The notes beneath the pieces were generated by a model. It made no database searches and was not told where the DNA came from. It saw only the letters and a list, made by a program, of their open reading frames with translations. Of a stretch of 64,000 nucleotides of DNA, positions 36,840-46,483 are shown one piece after another. A program made the position numbers and the translations under genes. Numbering within the stretch: the stretch's first letter is position 1; every line of letters begins with the position of its first letter. Source of the DNA: Arboricoccus pini (GTDB lineage: Bacteria > Pseudomonadota > Alphaproteobacteria > Geminicoccales > Geminicoccaceae); the NCBI RefSeq assembly GCF_900187945.1, contig NZ_FYEH01000001.1, forward strand, positions 536,307 to 600,306. Reading direction: 5' to 3'.

Positions 36840-38273
36840 ATGTTCAAGGATAGTCGGCCGGTGCTTGCGCGCGAACGGCTGGTGCCTATGATCGTCGCCT
36901 GCGGGCTCTTCATGGAGAGCCTCGATTCGACGGTCCTGGCCACGGCTCTGCCCTCGATCTCGCAGTCGCTGCAAGTTCCTCCCTTGCAGCTCAATCTCGC
37001 GATCACCGCCTATCTCTTCAGTCTTGCCGTCTTCATCCCGATCAGCGGCTGGGTCGCCGACCGGTTCGGCGCCAAGAACGTCTTTCGCGCTGCCATCCTG
37101 GTCTTCATCATGGGCTCGGTCGTCTGCGGTATGACCGATTCGCTGCTGGGTTTCGTTCTGGCCCGGATCTTCCAGGGCATGGGTGGCGCCATGATGGTAC
37201 CGGTCGGGCGCCTCGTCGTCCTGCGCACCGTGCCGCGCAATCAATTGGTCGGTGCGATGGCCTACCTGACCATCCCGGCCCTGATCGGCCCGGTCATCGG
37301 CCCGATGCTGGGCGGCTTCATCACCACCTACGCGTCGTGGCGCTGGATCTTCTGGATCAACGTGCCGATAGGCATCCTGGGCATCGCGCTCGCCACGCGC
37401 TTCTTCGAGCATATCAAAGAGCCCCACGTACCGCCTCTGGACTGGCTGGGCTTCGTCCTGAGCGGCTGCGGCCTCTCGGGCATCGTCTTCGGCTTCGAGA
37501 CCGCCGGCCGCGGCCTCCTCCCGGATTGGCTGGTCCTGGTTCTCTTCGCCGTCGGTTTCTTGGGCGTCATCGCTTATTTCCTCCACGCCCGCGTCGTCGC
37601 CAACCCCATCCTCGATCTGGAGCTGCTGCGCCTGATGACCTTCAGGTCGGCCGTTGTGGGCGGAACCCTCTTCCGCATCGGCATCGGCGCCCTGCCGTTC
37701 CTCTTGCCGCTTCTCCTGCAACTGGGCTTCGGCCTGAACGCCTTCCAGTCGGGCCTCTTGACCTTCGCCTCGGCGGCCGGTGCCCTGACGATGAAGTTCT
37801 GCGCCGCCAGCCTCATCCGCCGGTTCGGCTTCAAGGCGATGCTGATCTTGACCTCGCTCATGGGCTCGCTCTCGATCGCCCTTTGCGCCGCCTTCACCGC
37901 CACCACGCCCAGTGCGGCCATCCTGTTCGTCCTGCTGGCGGGCGGCTTCTTCCGCTCGCTGCAATTCACCGGCCTCAACGTCATCGCCTATGCCGAGGTC
38001 GAGCCCGAGCGCATGAGCAAGGCCACCAGCTTCTATTCGACCATGCAGCAGCTCTCGATGAGCATGGGCGTCGGCACGGCTGCCTTGATCCTCCATCTCA
38101 CCGTCGGCAATGGCGGTGGCTCCACCCTGGACCCCGCTTTGTTTCGCCCGGCCTTCCTGCTGGTCGGCCTCATCGCCTTCAGTTCGCTCTTCGTCTATCT
38201 GCGCCTGCCAGCCGGCGTGGCGGCCGATCTCCTCGCCGCCGCCCCCAAGCGTCCCGTCGGCCAGGTGCGCTGA
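36840..38273 (+). CDS. DHA2-family MFS drug exporter
   Basis: The 477-residue membrane protein has about 14 hydrophobic segments. It carries the DHA2 (EmrB/QacA) hallmarks: motif D1-like MESLDSTVLATALPSI in helix 1, motif A GWVADRFGAKNVFR between helices 2 and 3, and motif C-like ALIGPVIGPMLGGF. Such proteins export drugs or toxic compounds with protons. ATG 36840 is chosen because homology begins near there; GTG 36762 and ATG 36807 are in-frame alternatives and none has a strong ribosome site. No adjacent EmrA-type adaptor or regulator is present. Confidence 0.88.
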   Translation: MFKDSRPVLARERLVPMIVACGLFMESLDSTVLATALPSISQSLQVPPLQLNLAITAYLFSLAVFIPISGWVADRFGAKNVFRAAILVFIMGSVVCGMTDSLLGFVLARIFQGMGGAMMVPVGRLVVLRTVPRNQLVGAMAYLTIPALIGPVIGPMLGGFITTYASWRWIFWINVPIGILGIALATRFFEHIKEPHVPPLDWLGFVLSGCGLSGIVFGFETAGRGLLPDWLVLVLFAVGFLGVIAYFLHARVVANPILDLELLRLMTFRSAVVGGTLFRIGIGALPFLLPLLLQLGFGLNAFQSGLLTFASAAGALTMKFCAASLIRRFGFKAMLILTSLMGSLSIALCAAFTATTPSAAILFVLLAGGFFRSLQFTGLNVIAYAEVEPERMSKATSFYSTMQQLSMSMGVGTAALILHLTVGNGGGSTLDPALFRPAFLLVGLIAFSSLFVYLRLPAGVAADLLAAAPKRPVGQVR

Positions 38274-38302
38274 CCCCTTCGCGCGGCGAAACGCTGCCCT
38301 GA

Positions 38303-38843
38303 TCAGATTTCCTCATCCCCATCCGTGAGGGCGGGTCCCGCCTCGGGAAGAAAATCGGCCGTCGCATCGTTCACCATGCCCTCGACGGCCGTGGCCGGAT
38401 CGGCCGAGAAGGCGTTCATCAGCATGTTGCCTACCAGCATGCCGCCAGCGATACCCATGGCCGTCTGCAGGGCACCGCCAAGAAAGCCGCCGCCGCCTGG
38501 ACGCACACCGCTCAGCGGGCCTTGTGCCACGGGCTGCGCGCGGGGCACCTGGCCGCCGCCGAACAGGCCGGAGAGGAAGCCGCCGCCGGCCGGCCGCTGG
38601 GTCAACTCACCCTCGAGCTGCGCGATCCTCGCCTGGGCGGTGGCCAGTGCGTGCTCCTGCACCAAAATGGCCTGCCATGTAATAGGAGCTCTCGGGCTGG
38701 CGCGCCACATGAGCGCGGATCAGTCGATCGGCCTCCGTATCGCGCGGCGTCGCCTGTAACTCCGGGTTCGACAGCTTGCCGAACAGCTCGTCGACGACCT
38801 GGCGTTCCTTCTGATCCATGGCTTCACGTTCCGTTTTTGTCAT
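38303..38843 (-). pseudogene. DUF2076 domain protein, interrupted by a frameshift
   Basis: Two overlapping minus-strand frames together encode one DUF2076 protein. The first (from ATG 38819, or 38843) reads DQKERQVVDELFGKLSNPEL and continues to RQPESSYYMA. The second continues with QAILVQEHALATAQARIAQL, then Gly-rich stretches (GGGFLSGLFGGGQ, GGGGFLGGALQTAMG) and the acidic end DGDEEI. In relatives YYMAQ.ILVQE is continuous, so the frame breaks near 38670-38678, where the bases look like a 2-base loss in ATGGCNCAGG. This may be a real inactivating mutation, a sequencing error, or less likely a programmed shift. The rest of the gene shows no other decay. Confidence 0.8.
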
Positions 38844-38987
38844 TCAAGGAGATCCGGAAATCGTGTGCGTCCCCTGGCGCGACAAAGGAAAGTTTGGCTA
38901 GAAGCGGGACCTGCCGCCAAGCTTAACCGTTTACTCACCCGAGTTTCCCATAATCGACCGAGCCGCCTAGGATTTTAAGGTTCGAGA

Positions 38988-39323
38988 ATGATTTCATCCT
39001 TGCCCATCAAGGCGATCATGGCTGCCTCCAGCCAGTTCGAGTTCCTGGCCTCCGTCCGGCTGCCCAATCCGCGCGCCGTCATCAGCGAGGCCGCTCGGCT
39101 CGTCGCCATTGAAGGCCTGCCCGGCCGCCTGGCCTGGCTGCGCGCGGCAGCCTCGCAGGTGGCCAGCCTGCCGGGGGACAACAACCAACAGGCCTTGCAA
39201 GTAGCTCTCGACCTTCTTGCTCAACTCATGCTGGCTGACGGCCAGATCTCGGCGAGCGAGCACGGGTCGATCAAGGTGAACGCGCGACCCATGCCGGGCC
39301 CCGCCACGATGATTGCAGCCTGA
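38988..39323 (+). CDS. Hypothetical protein, 111 residues
   Basis: Not recognised. The frame has GC-rich third positions and a reasonable ribosome site (AAGG about 7 bases before ATG 38988). The product is mostly Ala/Leu-rich helix (about 10-80) with no signal peptide; the segment ALDLLAQLMLADGQISASEHGSI near residues 70-95 resembles acidic loops of TerB-type or EF-hand-like helical proteins, but too weakly to assign. Antisense frames across it look less coding-like. Confidence 0.5.
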   Translation: MISSLPIKAIMAASSQFEFLASVRLPNPRAVISEAARLVAIEGLPGRLAWLRAAASQVASLPGDNNQQALQVALDLLAQLMLADGQISASEHGSIKVNARPMPGPATMIAA

Positions 39324-39474
39324 CCGCTGAGGCCCCGGGGTGCCTCGACAAGGCATCGCGCCGGCCGTTGCAAGAATCCGGCGAGGCCGCCTTCCTGTTT
39401 TACGAAGATCGGTTCCCTTCCAGCGGTGCCGCGCGCTAGGCTCGCATGGTCGAGAGCATGAAAGGGCATGGTGG

Positions 39475-40554
39475 ATGAGCTGGACGATGGACCGCCGGCG
39501 GGCGTTGGGTGCAAGTGTGGCGACCGTCGCGGGCCTGGCGTTGCCCGGCAGGGCACGTGCCGAGGGGCCGTTGAAGGCCGGGTGGGTCTATGTCGGGCCG
39601 GTCGGCGACTACGGCTACAGCTATCAGCATGACCAGGGCCGCCTGGCCGCTCAGTCGCATTTCGGCGACAAGATCCAGACCAGCTTCGTTGAGAATGTCA
39701 GCGAGGGTCCCGATGCCGAACGCGTCATCCGGCAACTCGCGACCACCGGCAACGATATCGTCTTTGCGACCTCGTTCGGCTTCATGAATGGGGTGGAGAA
39801 GGTGGCGCGCAGCCTGCCCGCCAAAAAGTTCGAGCATGCGACGGGCTATAAGCGGCTGGCCAATCTCGCGACCTATGATGCGCGATTCTACGAGGGCCGC
39901 GCGGTGATCGGCACGATCGCCGGTCATCTCACGAAGACCAAGAAGATCGGCTATATCGGCTCGTTTCCGATCCCCGAGGTCGTGCAGGGTATCAACAGCT
40001 TCACGCTGGCCATGCAGAAGGTCAACCCTGAGGCGACGGTGAGCGTCATCTGGGTGAATAGCTGGTATGATCCAGGCAAGGAGGCCGACGCGGCCAAGGC
40101 GCATTTCGACCAGGGGGCGGACATCATCGTCCAGCACACCGACAGCCCGGCCGCCCTACAGGTCGCCGAGCAGCGCGGCCTGATGGGCTTTGGCCAGTCT
40201 TCCGACATGCGTAAGTTCGCGCCCAACTGCCAGCTCTCGGCCATCGTCGATAACTGGTCAGCCTATTATATTCGCCGGCTGGGCCAGGTCATGGATGGCA
40301 GCTGGACCAGCGGTGCCGTCTGGATGGGCCTGGATACCGGCAATGTCGAGATCGCTCCCTACGGACCCAAGGTGACGCCGGAGGCGGCATCGGCGGCCGA
40401 TCAGATCAAGGGGGCTATCATCGCCAAGAAGCTCCATCCCTTCACGGGCCCGATCGTCGATCAGAAAGGCACGCAGCATGCGGCGGCCGGCGAGACGCTA
40501 AGCGACGAGGCGCTGAGCAAGATGGACTGGTACGTGCCGGGCGTTCACGCCTGA
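39475..40554 (+). CDS. BMP-family ABC transporter substrate-binding protein
   Basis: A periplasmic binding protein of the BMP/PnrA family, whose studied members bind purine nucleosides or related compounds. The 359-residue product has a Tat-like signal (MDRRRALGASVATVAG, cleavage near Ala29-Glu30) and the family pattern GWVYVGPVGDYGYSYQHDQGR and GYIGSFPIPEVVQGINSF. It lies on the opposite strand from, and about 1.5 kb away from, the matching ABC permease/ATPase genes (42081-45647), with a chemoreceptor gene between. Pairing with them is inferred because no other BMP components are present. ATG 39475 gives the proper signal peptide. Confidence 0.9.
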   Translation: MSWTMDRRRALGASVATVAGLALPGRARAEGPLKAGWVYVGPVGDYGYSYQHDQGRLAAQSHFGDKIQTSFVENVSEGPDAERVIRQLATTGNDIVFATSFGFMNGVEKVARSLPAKKFEHATGYKRLANLATYDARFYEGRAVIGTIAGHLTKTKKIGYIGSFPIPEVVQGINSFTLAMQKVNPEATVSVIWVNSWYDPGKEADAAKAHFDQGADIIVQHTDSPAALQVAEQRGLMGFGQSSDMRKFAPNCQLSAIVDNWSAYYIRRLGQVMDGSWTSGAVWMGLDTGNVEIAPYGPKVTPEAASAADQIKGAIIAKKLHPFTGPIVDQKGTQHAAAGETLSDEALSKMDWYVPGVHA

Positions 40555-40830
40555 GCAAAGGCGGCCTGCCGGCATCGGCTCGCGGTGTGAGCCTGGCCAT
40601 GTCGAGCATGATCGATGGTGCTTCGTCCGGGCGAATCCTGTCCAAAGAGCGCCATCGCCGCGAACGCCGATAGCCCCGGTCGGCCGCGCTTGCGCCCCTG
40701 CGACGGCCAAGGGTTCAAGATCCTGGCTGGCGCCAATACGGTGGACGATCCGACGAGCTGGCTCCGGTGCTCACAGTGCAGCTATCCAGACTGCCGGCCG
40801 CGCTGTCCGGGGCGGGCCCTGGCGGTCCGC

Positions 40831-41997
40831 CTATTTTCGCCGAACGTCTTCGAGGAAGATCGAGGTCACCTTGTCGAGTGCAGCCACTTCCTGGGTGATG
40901 CCGTCGCCCAGTGCCGTCAGCGACTTTGCCGCTTCCTGGGTCCGCTCCGACATGGCCAGCAGGCTCTCGATGGCCTGGCGCGCCTCCTTGGTGGACCCTG
41001 ACTGATTCTCGACCGCGCCGGAGATGGCATCGGTGGCGGCGCGAAGTCGCACTGTCTCCCGTTCCATCTCGGTGATGGCGGCCATGACCGTGTCGGTGTG
41101 TCGGCCCACCTGGGCTATTCGGCTGGCGATGTCGCCGGTAGCCGTCGCGGTCTGTGCCGCCAGCGCCTTGACCTCGGCGGCGACGACGGCAAAACCGCGC
41201 CCGGCCTCGCCGGCACGCGCCGCCTCGATCGTCGCGTTCAGTGCCAGAAGATTGGTCTGCTCGGCGACGCTGCGGATCAGGTCGGTCACCGTATTGATGT
41301 CGTTGGCGGCGGCCTTGAGGTCGGCGACATGGCGGTTGGTGGCGGCGACGCTTTCCTGCGTCTTGTCGGCGACGTTGGCGACGTCGCCGCCGTGACGGGC
41401 GATAAGGTCGGTCGTATCGGCCAGGCGGCGCGAGGCCTCGGCGGCATTGCGCGCCTGGCTGGCGGCATCCGTCGAGGCATCGTCCAGGATCGAGGCGGTC
41501 TGGCCGAGCTCAGGCACGGTCTGGCCCAGCGACTGGACGGCGCCCTTGACCTCGCGCTCGAAGCGATCGGCCGTGCGGACCTCCTGGGTCGCTACCGACC
41601 AGGTCAGCAGGAGCGCCTTGTAGGCACCCTTGACCATGAGGGCGGTAACGAAGAGATCGAGATAATCCTGGCCCAGCTTGATACGCGCCCGATGTGGCAG
41701 GTTCGCCGGGTCCGCCAGCATGGCGCGCTGATGGGCGGGGTGGCGATGGAAGACGTCGATGCAGGAGCCGACGATCCTGTCGGAGGTCACCGGCAAGAGA
41801 TGCTCGATGCTCTTCAAGGTGTGCAGACTAGCGGCATTGGCATAGCGGATTACCAGCGTCTCGGCATCGCACACCATCACGTTGATGGGCGCCTGGTCGA
41901 TGACCTGCAGGAAAAACCCTTGATCATCGATCCAGTCGATCGCTGCCGAAGCTGATGAGTGGGCTGTGCGTCTTGCCGCGGTGAGGCGTTCGAACAT
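40831..41997 (-). CDS. Soluble PAS-containing methyl-accepting chemotaxis-type receptor
   Basis: The 388-residue product has a PAS-like N-terminal domain (about 28-125: [28 protein letters not shown]) and a C-terminal MCP signalling domain (about 150-375), including the hairpin tip [35 protein letters not shown]. No transmembrane segment is present, so it is cytosolic and would sense an internal ligand or redox state. It follows the permease genes on the same strand by 83 bases and may be the last gene of the purine-transport/xdh operon. No C-terminal CheR-binding pentapeptide is seen. Linkage to purines is inference from context. Confidence 0.9.
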   Translation of the reverse strand: MFERLTAARRTAHSSASAAIDWIDDQGFFLQVIDQAPINVMVCDAETLVIRYANAASLHTLKSIEHLLPVTSDRIVGSCIDVFHRHPAHQRAMLADPANLPHRARIKLGQDYLDLFVTALMVKGAYKALLLTWSVATQEVRTADRFEREVKGAVQSLGQTVPELGQTASILDDASTDAASQARNAAEASRRLADTTDLIARHGGDVANVADKTQESVAATNRHVADLKAAANDINTVTDLIRSVAEQTNLLALNATIEAARAGEAGRGFAVVAAEVKALAAQTATATGDIASRIAQVGRHTDTVMAAITEMERETVRLRAATDAISGAVENQSGSTKEARQAIESLLAMSERTQEAAKSLTALGDGITQEVAALDKVTSIFLEDVRRK

Positions 41998-42080
41998 GGG
42001 ATCTCGCTTCCGTCACGATGACCAAAGGCTACCCCGCAAACCTTAATCGCGGGTTAAGGGCGCTCTCCGGGCCAGTCTGC

Positions 42081-42998
42081 CTATTGCGTGGCGCGGAAGG
42101 ACTGGCCGAGCGAGGCCGGGGTGGCGCTGCGCGCGCGCCGAAGCGAGATCAGGATGAGGACGAGGATGGTGACCAGATAGGGGGTCATGGCGAAGACCTG
42201 CGAGGGCAGCGCCAAAATGCCCATGTTCTGGGCATAGAGCTGGAGGATCGAGAGGCCGCCGAAGAGATAGGCGCCCAGGACAAGCCGGCCCGGACGCCAT
42301 GAGGCGAAGACGACGAGTGCGAGCGCGATCCAGCCGCGGCCGGCAGTCATCGCCTCCGACCACATGGGGGTATAGGACAAAGAGAGGAAGGCGCCGGCAA
42401 GGCCGGCCATGGCGCCGCCAAAGAGGACGGCCAGATAGCGCGTCAGGATGACCGGGTGGCCCAGCGCGTGCGCCGAGCCGGCATCCTCGCCGCACGCGCG
42501 AAGGATGAGGCCGGCCCGTGTCCGGTTGAGAAAGAGCCCGGTCGCGAGGGCCAGGATCAGCGAGAGATAGACCAGCGCGTCGTGGGCGAAGAGGAGGGGG
42601 CCAACGACCGGCAGGTCGGACAGGCCCGGCACATCGAGATGCGGCAGGCGTTCGACCGGCATGCCGACGAAGCCGGCGCCGATAAGGGCGGCGGCGCCGG
42701 TACCAAGGATCGTGAGTGCCAGACCCGAGGCGACCTGATTGGCCATGAGCGTCAAGGTGAGAAAGGCAAAGCCCAGGGCCAGGATCGCCGAGGCCAGCAT
42801 GGCGGCGCCGACGCCGGAGATGGCCGAGCCCGTCGTGACCGTGACGGCAAAGCCGGTGACGGCACCTACCAGCATCATTCCCTCCACCCCCAGATTGAGG
42901 ACGCCCGCGCGCTCGCTGACGAGCTCGCCCAGGGCCGCCAGAAGCAAGGGCGTGGCTGCGGGAATGACGGCGATCAGAAAGGCGGTCACCTGATCCAT
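42081..42998 (-). CDS. BMP-type ABC transporter permease 2
   Basis: A 305-residue permease of the BPD_transp_2 (branched-chain/sugar/nucleoside) family with about eight hydrophobic segments. The family motif LVSERAGVLNLGVEGMMLVGA near the N terminus (residues 27-47) and the conserved EAA-like loop GLILRACGEDAGSAHALG are visible. It resembles YufQ/NupQ-type permeases of nucleoside importers. Its ATG shares one base with the stop of the upstream permease gene (TGATG on the minus strand). The long frame continuing to 43604 belongs to the upstream gene's shadow. Confidence 0.9.
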   Translation of the reverse strand: MDQVTAFLIAVIPAATPLLLAALGELVSERAGVLNLGVEGMMLVGAVTGFAVTVTTGSAISGVGAAMLASAILALGFAFLTLTLMANQVASGLALTILGTGAAALIGAGFVGMPVERLPHLDVPGLSDLPVVGPLLFAHDALVYLSLILALATGLFLNRTRAGLILRACGEDAGSAHALGHPVILTRYLAVLFGGAMAGLAGAFLSLSYTPMWSEAMTAGRGWIALALVVFASWRPGRLVLGAYLFGGLSILQLYAQNMGILALPSQVFAMTPYLVTILVLILISLRRARSATPASLGQSFRATQ

Positions 42999-44128
42999 CA
43001 GGCGGTCTCCGTCGTCGCGCGCTGCCGTGCGGCCCCTAGGCTCCCGGGCTCGGCCAGCCGCCGCAACCGGTAGCGGACGAGGATGTCCGCTCCCAGGAGG
43101 TAGAAGAGGAGGAGGCCCTGGAAGACGCCGGTGGCGGCACGCGGCACGCCGACGGCGATCTGCGCGTTCTCGCCGCCGATGACGGAAAGCGCCAGCGCCA
43201 GGGAGGCCAGGAGAATGCCGAAGGGATGCAGGCGGCCGAGGAAGGCCACCGTGATGGCGGTGAAGCCATAGCCCTGACTGATGACGGGGACGAGCTGGCC
43301 CAGCGGGCCCGCCACCTCGAGCGCGCCGGCAAGGCCGGCCAGCCCCCCCGAGAGGAGGAGGGAGATCCAGATCAGCCGCGCGCGCCCGAAGCCCGCATAG
43401 CGGGCGGCCAGCGGGGCCAGACCCATGACGCGGAGCTGGAAGCCCAAGAGGCTCTGGCGCTGCACCAGCCAGGCGACGGCCACGATGAGCAGGGCCAGGA
43501 CGACCCCCAGATTGAGGCGCGTGTTGGCGAGTATGACGGGGACGGCCGCACTCTGGTCGAACATGATGGTCTGGGGAAAATTGAAGCCAGCCGGGTCCTT
43601 CCAAGGCCCGTAGACGAGAAAGCTCAAAAAGAGGGTCGCCACGTAGGTCAGCATGAGGCTGACCAGGATCTCGCTGACCTCGAGCCTGGCCCTGAGGAAG
43701 GCCGGCAGGGCGGCCCAGCCCATGCCCGCCAGGATCGCCGCCAGCAGCATCAAGGGCAGTTCGAAGGTAGCCTCGCTGCCGGCGAACTGGAGGGCGACGC
43801 CGGCAGCGGCGATGGCACCCATGGTGAACTGGCCCTCGGCGCCGATATTCCAGACATTGGCGCGAAAGCCGAAGGAGAGGCCGACCGCGATCAGCGCCAG
43901 CGGGGTGCCCTTGAGCGCCAGCTCGGCCAGGCCATAGGTCGTGGCGAGCGGGCTGATGAAATAGGCCTCGAGGCTGGCCAGCGGATCGCGGCCGATGGCG
44001 GCGAAGAGGACGGCACCCGTGAGCACGGTAAGGAGGATTGCCAAAATCGGGCTGCCCCAGAGCCAGAGGCGTGAGGGCCGGGGCCGGGGTTCAAGTCTAA
44101 GCCGCAACGGGTGCCTCGCTTCGTCCAT
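42998..44128 (-). CDS. BMP-type ABC transporter permease 1
   Basis: The partner permease, 376 residues, with about nine hydrophobic segments and the conserved FRANVWNIGAEGQFTMGA motif, the YufP/NupP type. The loop LRVMGLAPLAARYAGFGRARLI resembles the ATPase-contact loop of the family. Its start lies inside the 3' end of the ATPase gene (32-base overlap), showing tight coupling. The substrate is inferred to be a purine or nucleoside from the BMP family and the neighbouring xanthine dehydrogenase. Confidence 0.9.
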   Translation of the reverse strand: MDEARHPLRLRLEPRPRPSRLWLWGSPILAILLTVLTGAVLFAAIGRDPLASLEAYFISPLATTYGLAELALKGTPLALIAVGLSFGFRANVWNIGAEGQFTMGAIAAAGVALQFAGSEATFELPLMLLAAILAGMGWAALPAFLRARLEVSEILVSLMLTYVATLFLSFLVYGPWKDPAGFNFPQTIMFDQSAAVPVILANTRLNLGVVLALLIVAVAWLVQRQSLLGFQLRVMGLAPLAARYAGFGRARLIWISLLLSGGLAGLAGALEVAGPLGQLVPVISQGYGFTAITVAFLGRLHPFGILLASLALALSVIGGENAQIAVGVPRAATGVFQGLLLFYLLGADILVRYRLRRLAEPGSLGAARQRATTETA

Positions 44129-45647
44129 CCGTGGAAAGGGCCCCGTGCGCGCCGCCCATGAGGAGGCCCAGCCGTTCCCGATCTGCCTGGTCGCGGGGCA
44201 AAGCGGGGCTGAGGCTGCCCTCGTTCAAGACCGCGACGCGGTCGGCCAGGGTCAGGATCTCGTCCAGGTCCTGGCTGAGGAGGAGAATGGCGGCACCGTT
44301 CTCGGCCAGCTCGATCAAAGCGCGGTGGATGGCGGCGGCGGCGGCGGCATCGACGCCCCAGGTCGGCTGGGCGACGATCAGGACGGCCGGGTCCTGGCCG
44401 ATCTCCCGGCCCATGATGAATTTTTGCAGATTGCCGCCCGAGAGGCTGGCGGCCGGTGCCCCGGGCCCGCCGCAGCGCACGTCGAAGGCCTGGATCACCG
44501 CCTCGGCATAAAGCCGCGCGCGGCCATGCCTGAGCCAGCCGCGCGCGGCCAGCGCCGCCCGCTGCCAGGCGCCCAGGATGGCGTTGTCGACAAGGCTCAT
44601 CGGCCCGACGGCGCCATGCCCGTTGCGCTCCTCGGGCACATAGGCCTGGCCCAGCCGGCGACGGCTGGTCGGTCCGAGCTGGCCGACGGGAGCGCCATCC
44701 AGGAGGATCATGCCCGGCCTCGGCGAGCGTCGCTCGCCCGAGAGCGCGGCCAGCAGTTCGGCCTGGCCATTGCCGGCAATTCCGGCAATGCCGACGATCT
44801 CGCCGCCATGGACGGCAAGGTCGATCGCCTTGAGTGCCACACCGTGCGTGCCCTGGCCCGGCAGGTCGAGACCCCGGACTTCCAGTCGTGCCGGCCCCTG
44901 GCTAGGCACCGCGGCTCGGACCGATTCCACCAGTTCGGTGCCAACCATGAGGGCCGCGATCTCGCGCGCGCTCCGCTCGCGCGGGTCCAGCCGCTCGACG
45001 ACCCGTCCGCGTCGCAGCACGGTGGCGCTGCTGCAGAGCGCGCGCACCTCCTCCAGCTTGTGGCTGATATAGAGGATCGAGCAGCCGTCGGCGGCGATCC
45101 TGCGCAGCGTGTCGAAGAGGGTTTGCACCTCCTGCGGAGTCAGGACCGAGGTGGGCTCGTCCATGATGAGCAGGCTGGGCTCCGCCAGGAGCGCGCGGAC
45201 GATCTCGATGCGCTGGCGCTCGCCGGTCGAGAGATCGGCCACCCGTTGGTTCGGATCGAGCGGCAGGCCATAGGTCTTGGAGACCCGCCGGATGCGTTCC
45301 GCCAACGCGCGCGCCGGCTCCGGCCGGTCAAGGCCCAAGGCCACGTTCTCGAGCACGGTCAGGGGCTCGAAGAGCGAGAAATGCTGGAAGACCATGCCGA
45401 TGCCCAACGCGCGCGCCGCCCGTGGGCTGTCGATCCGTACCTCACGGCCGTTCCAAAGGATGCTGCCGGCATCGGGCGCCAGCACACCATAGGCGATCTT
45501 GACCAGCGTCGACTTGCCAGCGCCGTTCTCCCCCAGGAGCGCCTGGATCTCGGAAGGCGCGATCTTGAGGTCAATGTCGGCATTGGCGGCAAAGCTGCCA
45601 AAGCTCTTGCTGATGCCGGCCATCTCCAGCCTCGCTGCCGCGCTCAT
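44097..45647 (-). CDS. BMP-type ABC transporter ATPase (two ABC domains)
   Basis: A 516-residue double ATPase like YufO/NupO and sugar-type importers. Domain 1 (about 6-240) has Walker A GENGAGKST (39-47), signature LSTGERQRIEIV and Walker B LLIMDEPTSVL. Domain 2 (about 255-500) has a degenerate Walker A (GIAGNGQAELL, lacking the lysine), signature LSGGNLQKFIMGREI and VLIVAQPTWGVD in place of the canonical Walker B Glu; such degeneracy in the second domain is normal for this family. Its ATG overlaps the xdhC stop (ATGA), placing the transporter in the same transcript as xanthine dehydrogenase. Confidence 0.93.
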   Translation of the reverse strand: MSAAARLEMAGISKSFGSFAANADIDLKIAPSEIQALLGENGAGKSTLVKIAYGVLAPDAGSILWNGREVRIDSPRAARALGIGMVFQHFSLFEPLTVLENVALGLDRPEPARALAERIRRVSKTYGLPLDPNQRVADLSTGERQRIEIVRALLAEPSLLIMDEPTSVLTPQEVQTLFDTLRRIAADGCSILYISHKLEEVRALCSSATVLRRGRVVERLDPRERSAREIAALMVGTELVESVRAAVPSQGPARLEVRGLDLPGQGTHGVALKAIDLAVHGGEIVGIAGIAGNGQAELLAALSGERRSPRPGMILLDGAPVGQLGPTSRRRLGQAYVPEERNGHGAVGPMSLVDNAILGAWQRAALAARGWLRHGRARLYAEAVIQAFDVRCGGPGAPAASLSGGNLQKFIMGREIGQDPAVLIVAQPTWGVDAAAAAAIHRALIELAENGAAILLLSQDLDEILTLADRVAVLNEGSLSPALPRDQADRERLGLLMGGAHGALSTDGRSEAPVAA

Positions 45648-46483
45648 GCCATGGCCTGCAGGCGAAGCTGGGCGGCCTTGGCCTCGAAGGCCAGGAGGAG
45701 CTGGGCGGCGGTGGAGGCGGCGATGACGGCTGGCTCCTTGCCGTTGATGCCGTTGATGCCGATCGGGCAGACGAGCCGTTCGATCTGCCTTAAGGCCAGG
45801 CCCCGCGCCTTGAGCTGGCGGCTGAACCGGGCACGCTTGGTCGCCGAGCCTATCAGCCCCAGCCAGGCCAGATCGCCCCGCTTGAGGCCGGCTTCGACAA
45901 GATCGAGGTCGAGCGGATGGCTATAGGTCATGATCAAGGCGTAGCCGCCCGGCGGCACGACGTCGATGGCATCGGCGGCCAAAGGGCAGAGGCGCCGTTC
46001 CACGTGCCGCTCGCGCAGACGCGCCAGTTCATCCTCGCGCTCGTCGACGACAATGACCCGGCAGGGCAGGGGTTCCAGGCTCAAGGCCAGCGCCCTGGCA
46101 ACGTGGCCCGCGCCGAAAACGACGACTCGGGGCCAGGCCGCCTCGGCCGTGTCGACGCCCGCTTCCAGCGTCGCCGCATCTTCAGGCTGCAGCCGGACGA
46201 GGTCGATCTCCACCCGGCCGCCACAGCATTGGCCCAGCGACGGACCCAGGGCGAAGGCCAGTCGCGACGTGCCGATATCCTCCAGCAGCATCAGGCGGGC
46301 GGCCTCCAGCACGCGACGTTCGAGGTTGCCACCGCCGATCGTGCCCGCCTCGGCCTCCATCGCGATCGCCATGGCCGCCCCGGCCTCGCGCGGCGCTGAC
46401 CCTTGGGCCAGCGCCACCCGCGCCAGGATGACGGGCCGCCCCGCTTTGAGCCATCGCAATGCCGCGCGCTCGGCGATCGTCAC
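45644..46483 (-). CDS. xdhC: Xanthine dehydrogenase accessory protein XdhC
   Basis: XdhC binds molybdenum cofactor, aids its sulfuration, and inserts it into XdhB. The 279-residue product has an N-terminal XdhC/CoxI domain with GTIGGGNLERRVLEAA and GQCCGGRVEID, and a C-terminal Rossmann domain (VVVFGAGHVARALA). GTG 46483 is chosen because AAGGAGG lies 8 bases upstream on the minus strand and GTGA overlaps the xdhB stop; the open frame further upstream is inside xdhB. A run of IGINGING near the C terminus is typical of the family's CPIG-[ILV]-x-I segment. Confidence 0.93.
   Translation of the reverse strand: MTIAERAALRWLKAGRPVILARVALAQGSAPREAGAAMAIAMEAEAGTIGGGNLERRVLEAARLMLLEDIGTSRLAFALGPSLGQCCGGRVEIDLVRLQPEDAATLEAGVDTAEAAWPRVVVFGAGHVARALALSLEPLPCRVIVVDEREDELARLRERHVERRLCPLAADAIDVVPPGGYALIMTYSHPLDLDLVEAGLKRGDLAWLGLIGSATKRARFSRQLKARGLALRQIERLVCPIGINGINGKEPAVIAASTAAQLLLAFEAKAAQLRLQAMA

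Noticed and set aside
44097..45647. Broken second ATPase domain as a sign of a dead transporter
   Set aside because: A degenerate Walker A in the second ABC domain is usual in sugar/nucleoside-type double ATPases, so it is not evidence of decay.
43995..45926. A 643-codon plus-strand frame opposite the ABC ATPase
   Set aside because: Antisense to two well-kept ABC domains; no ribosome site or family match.
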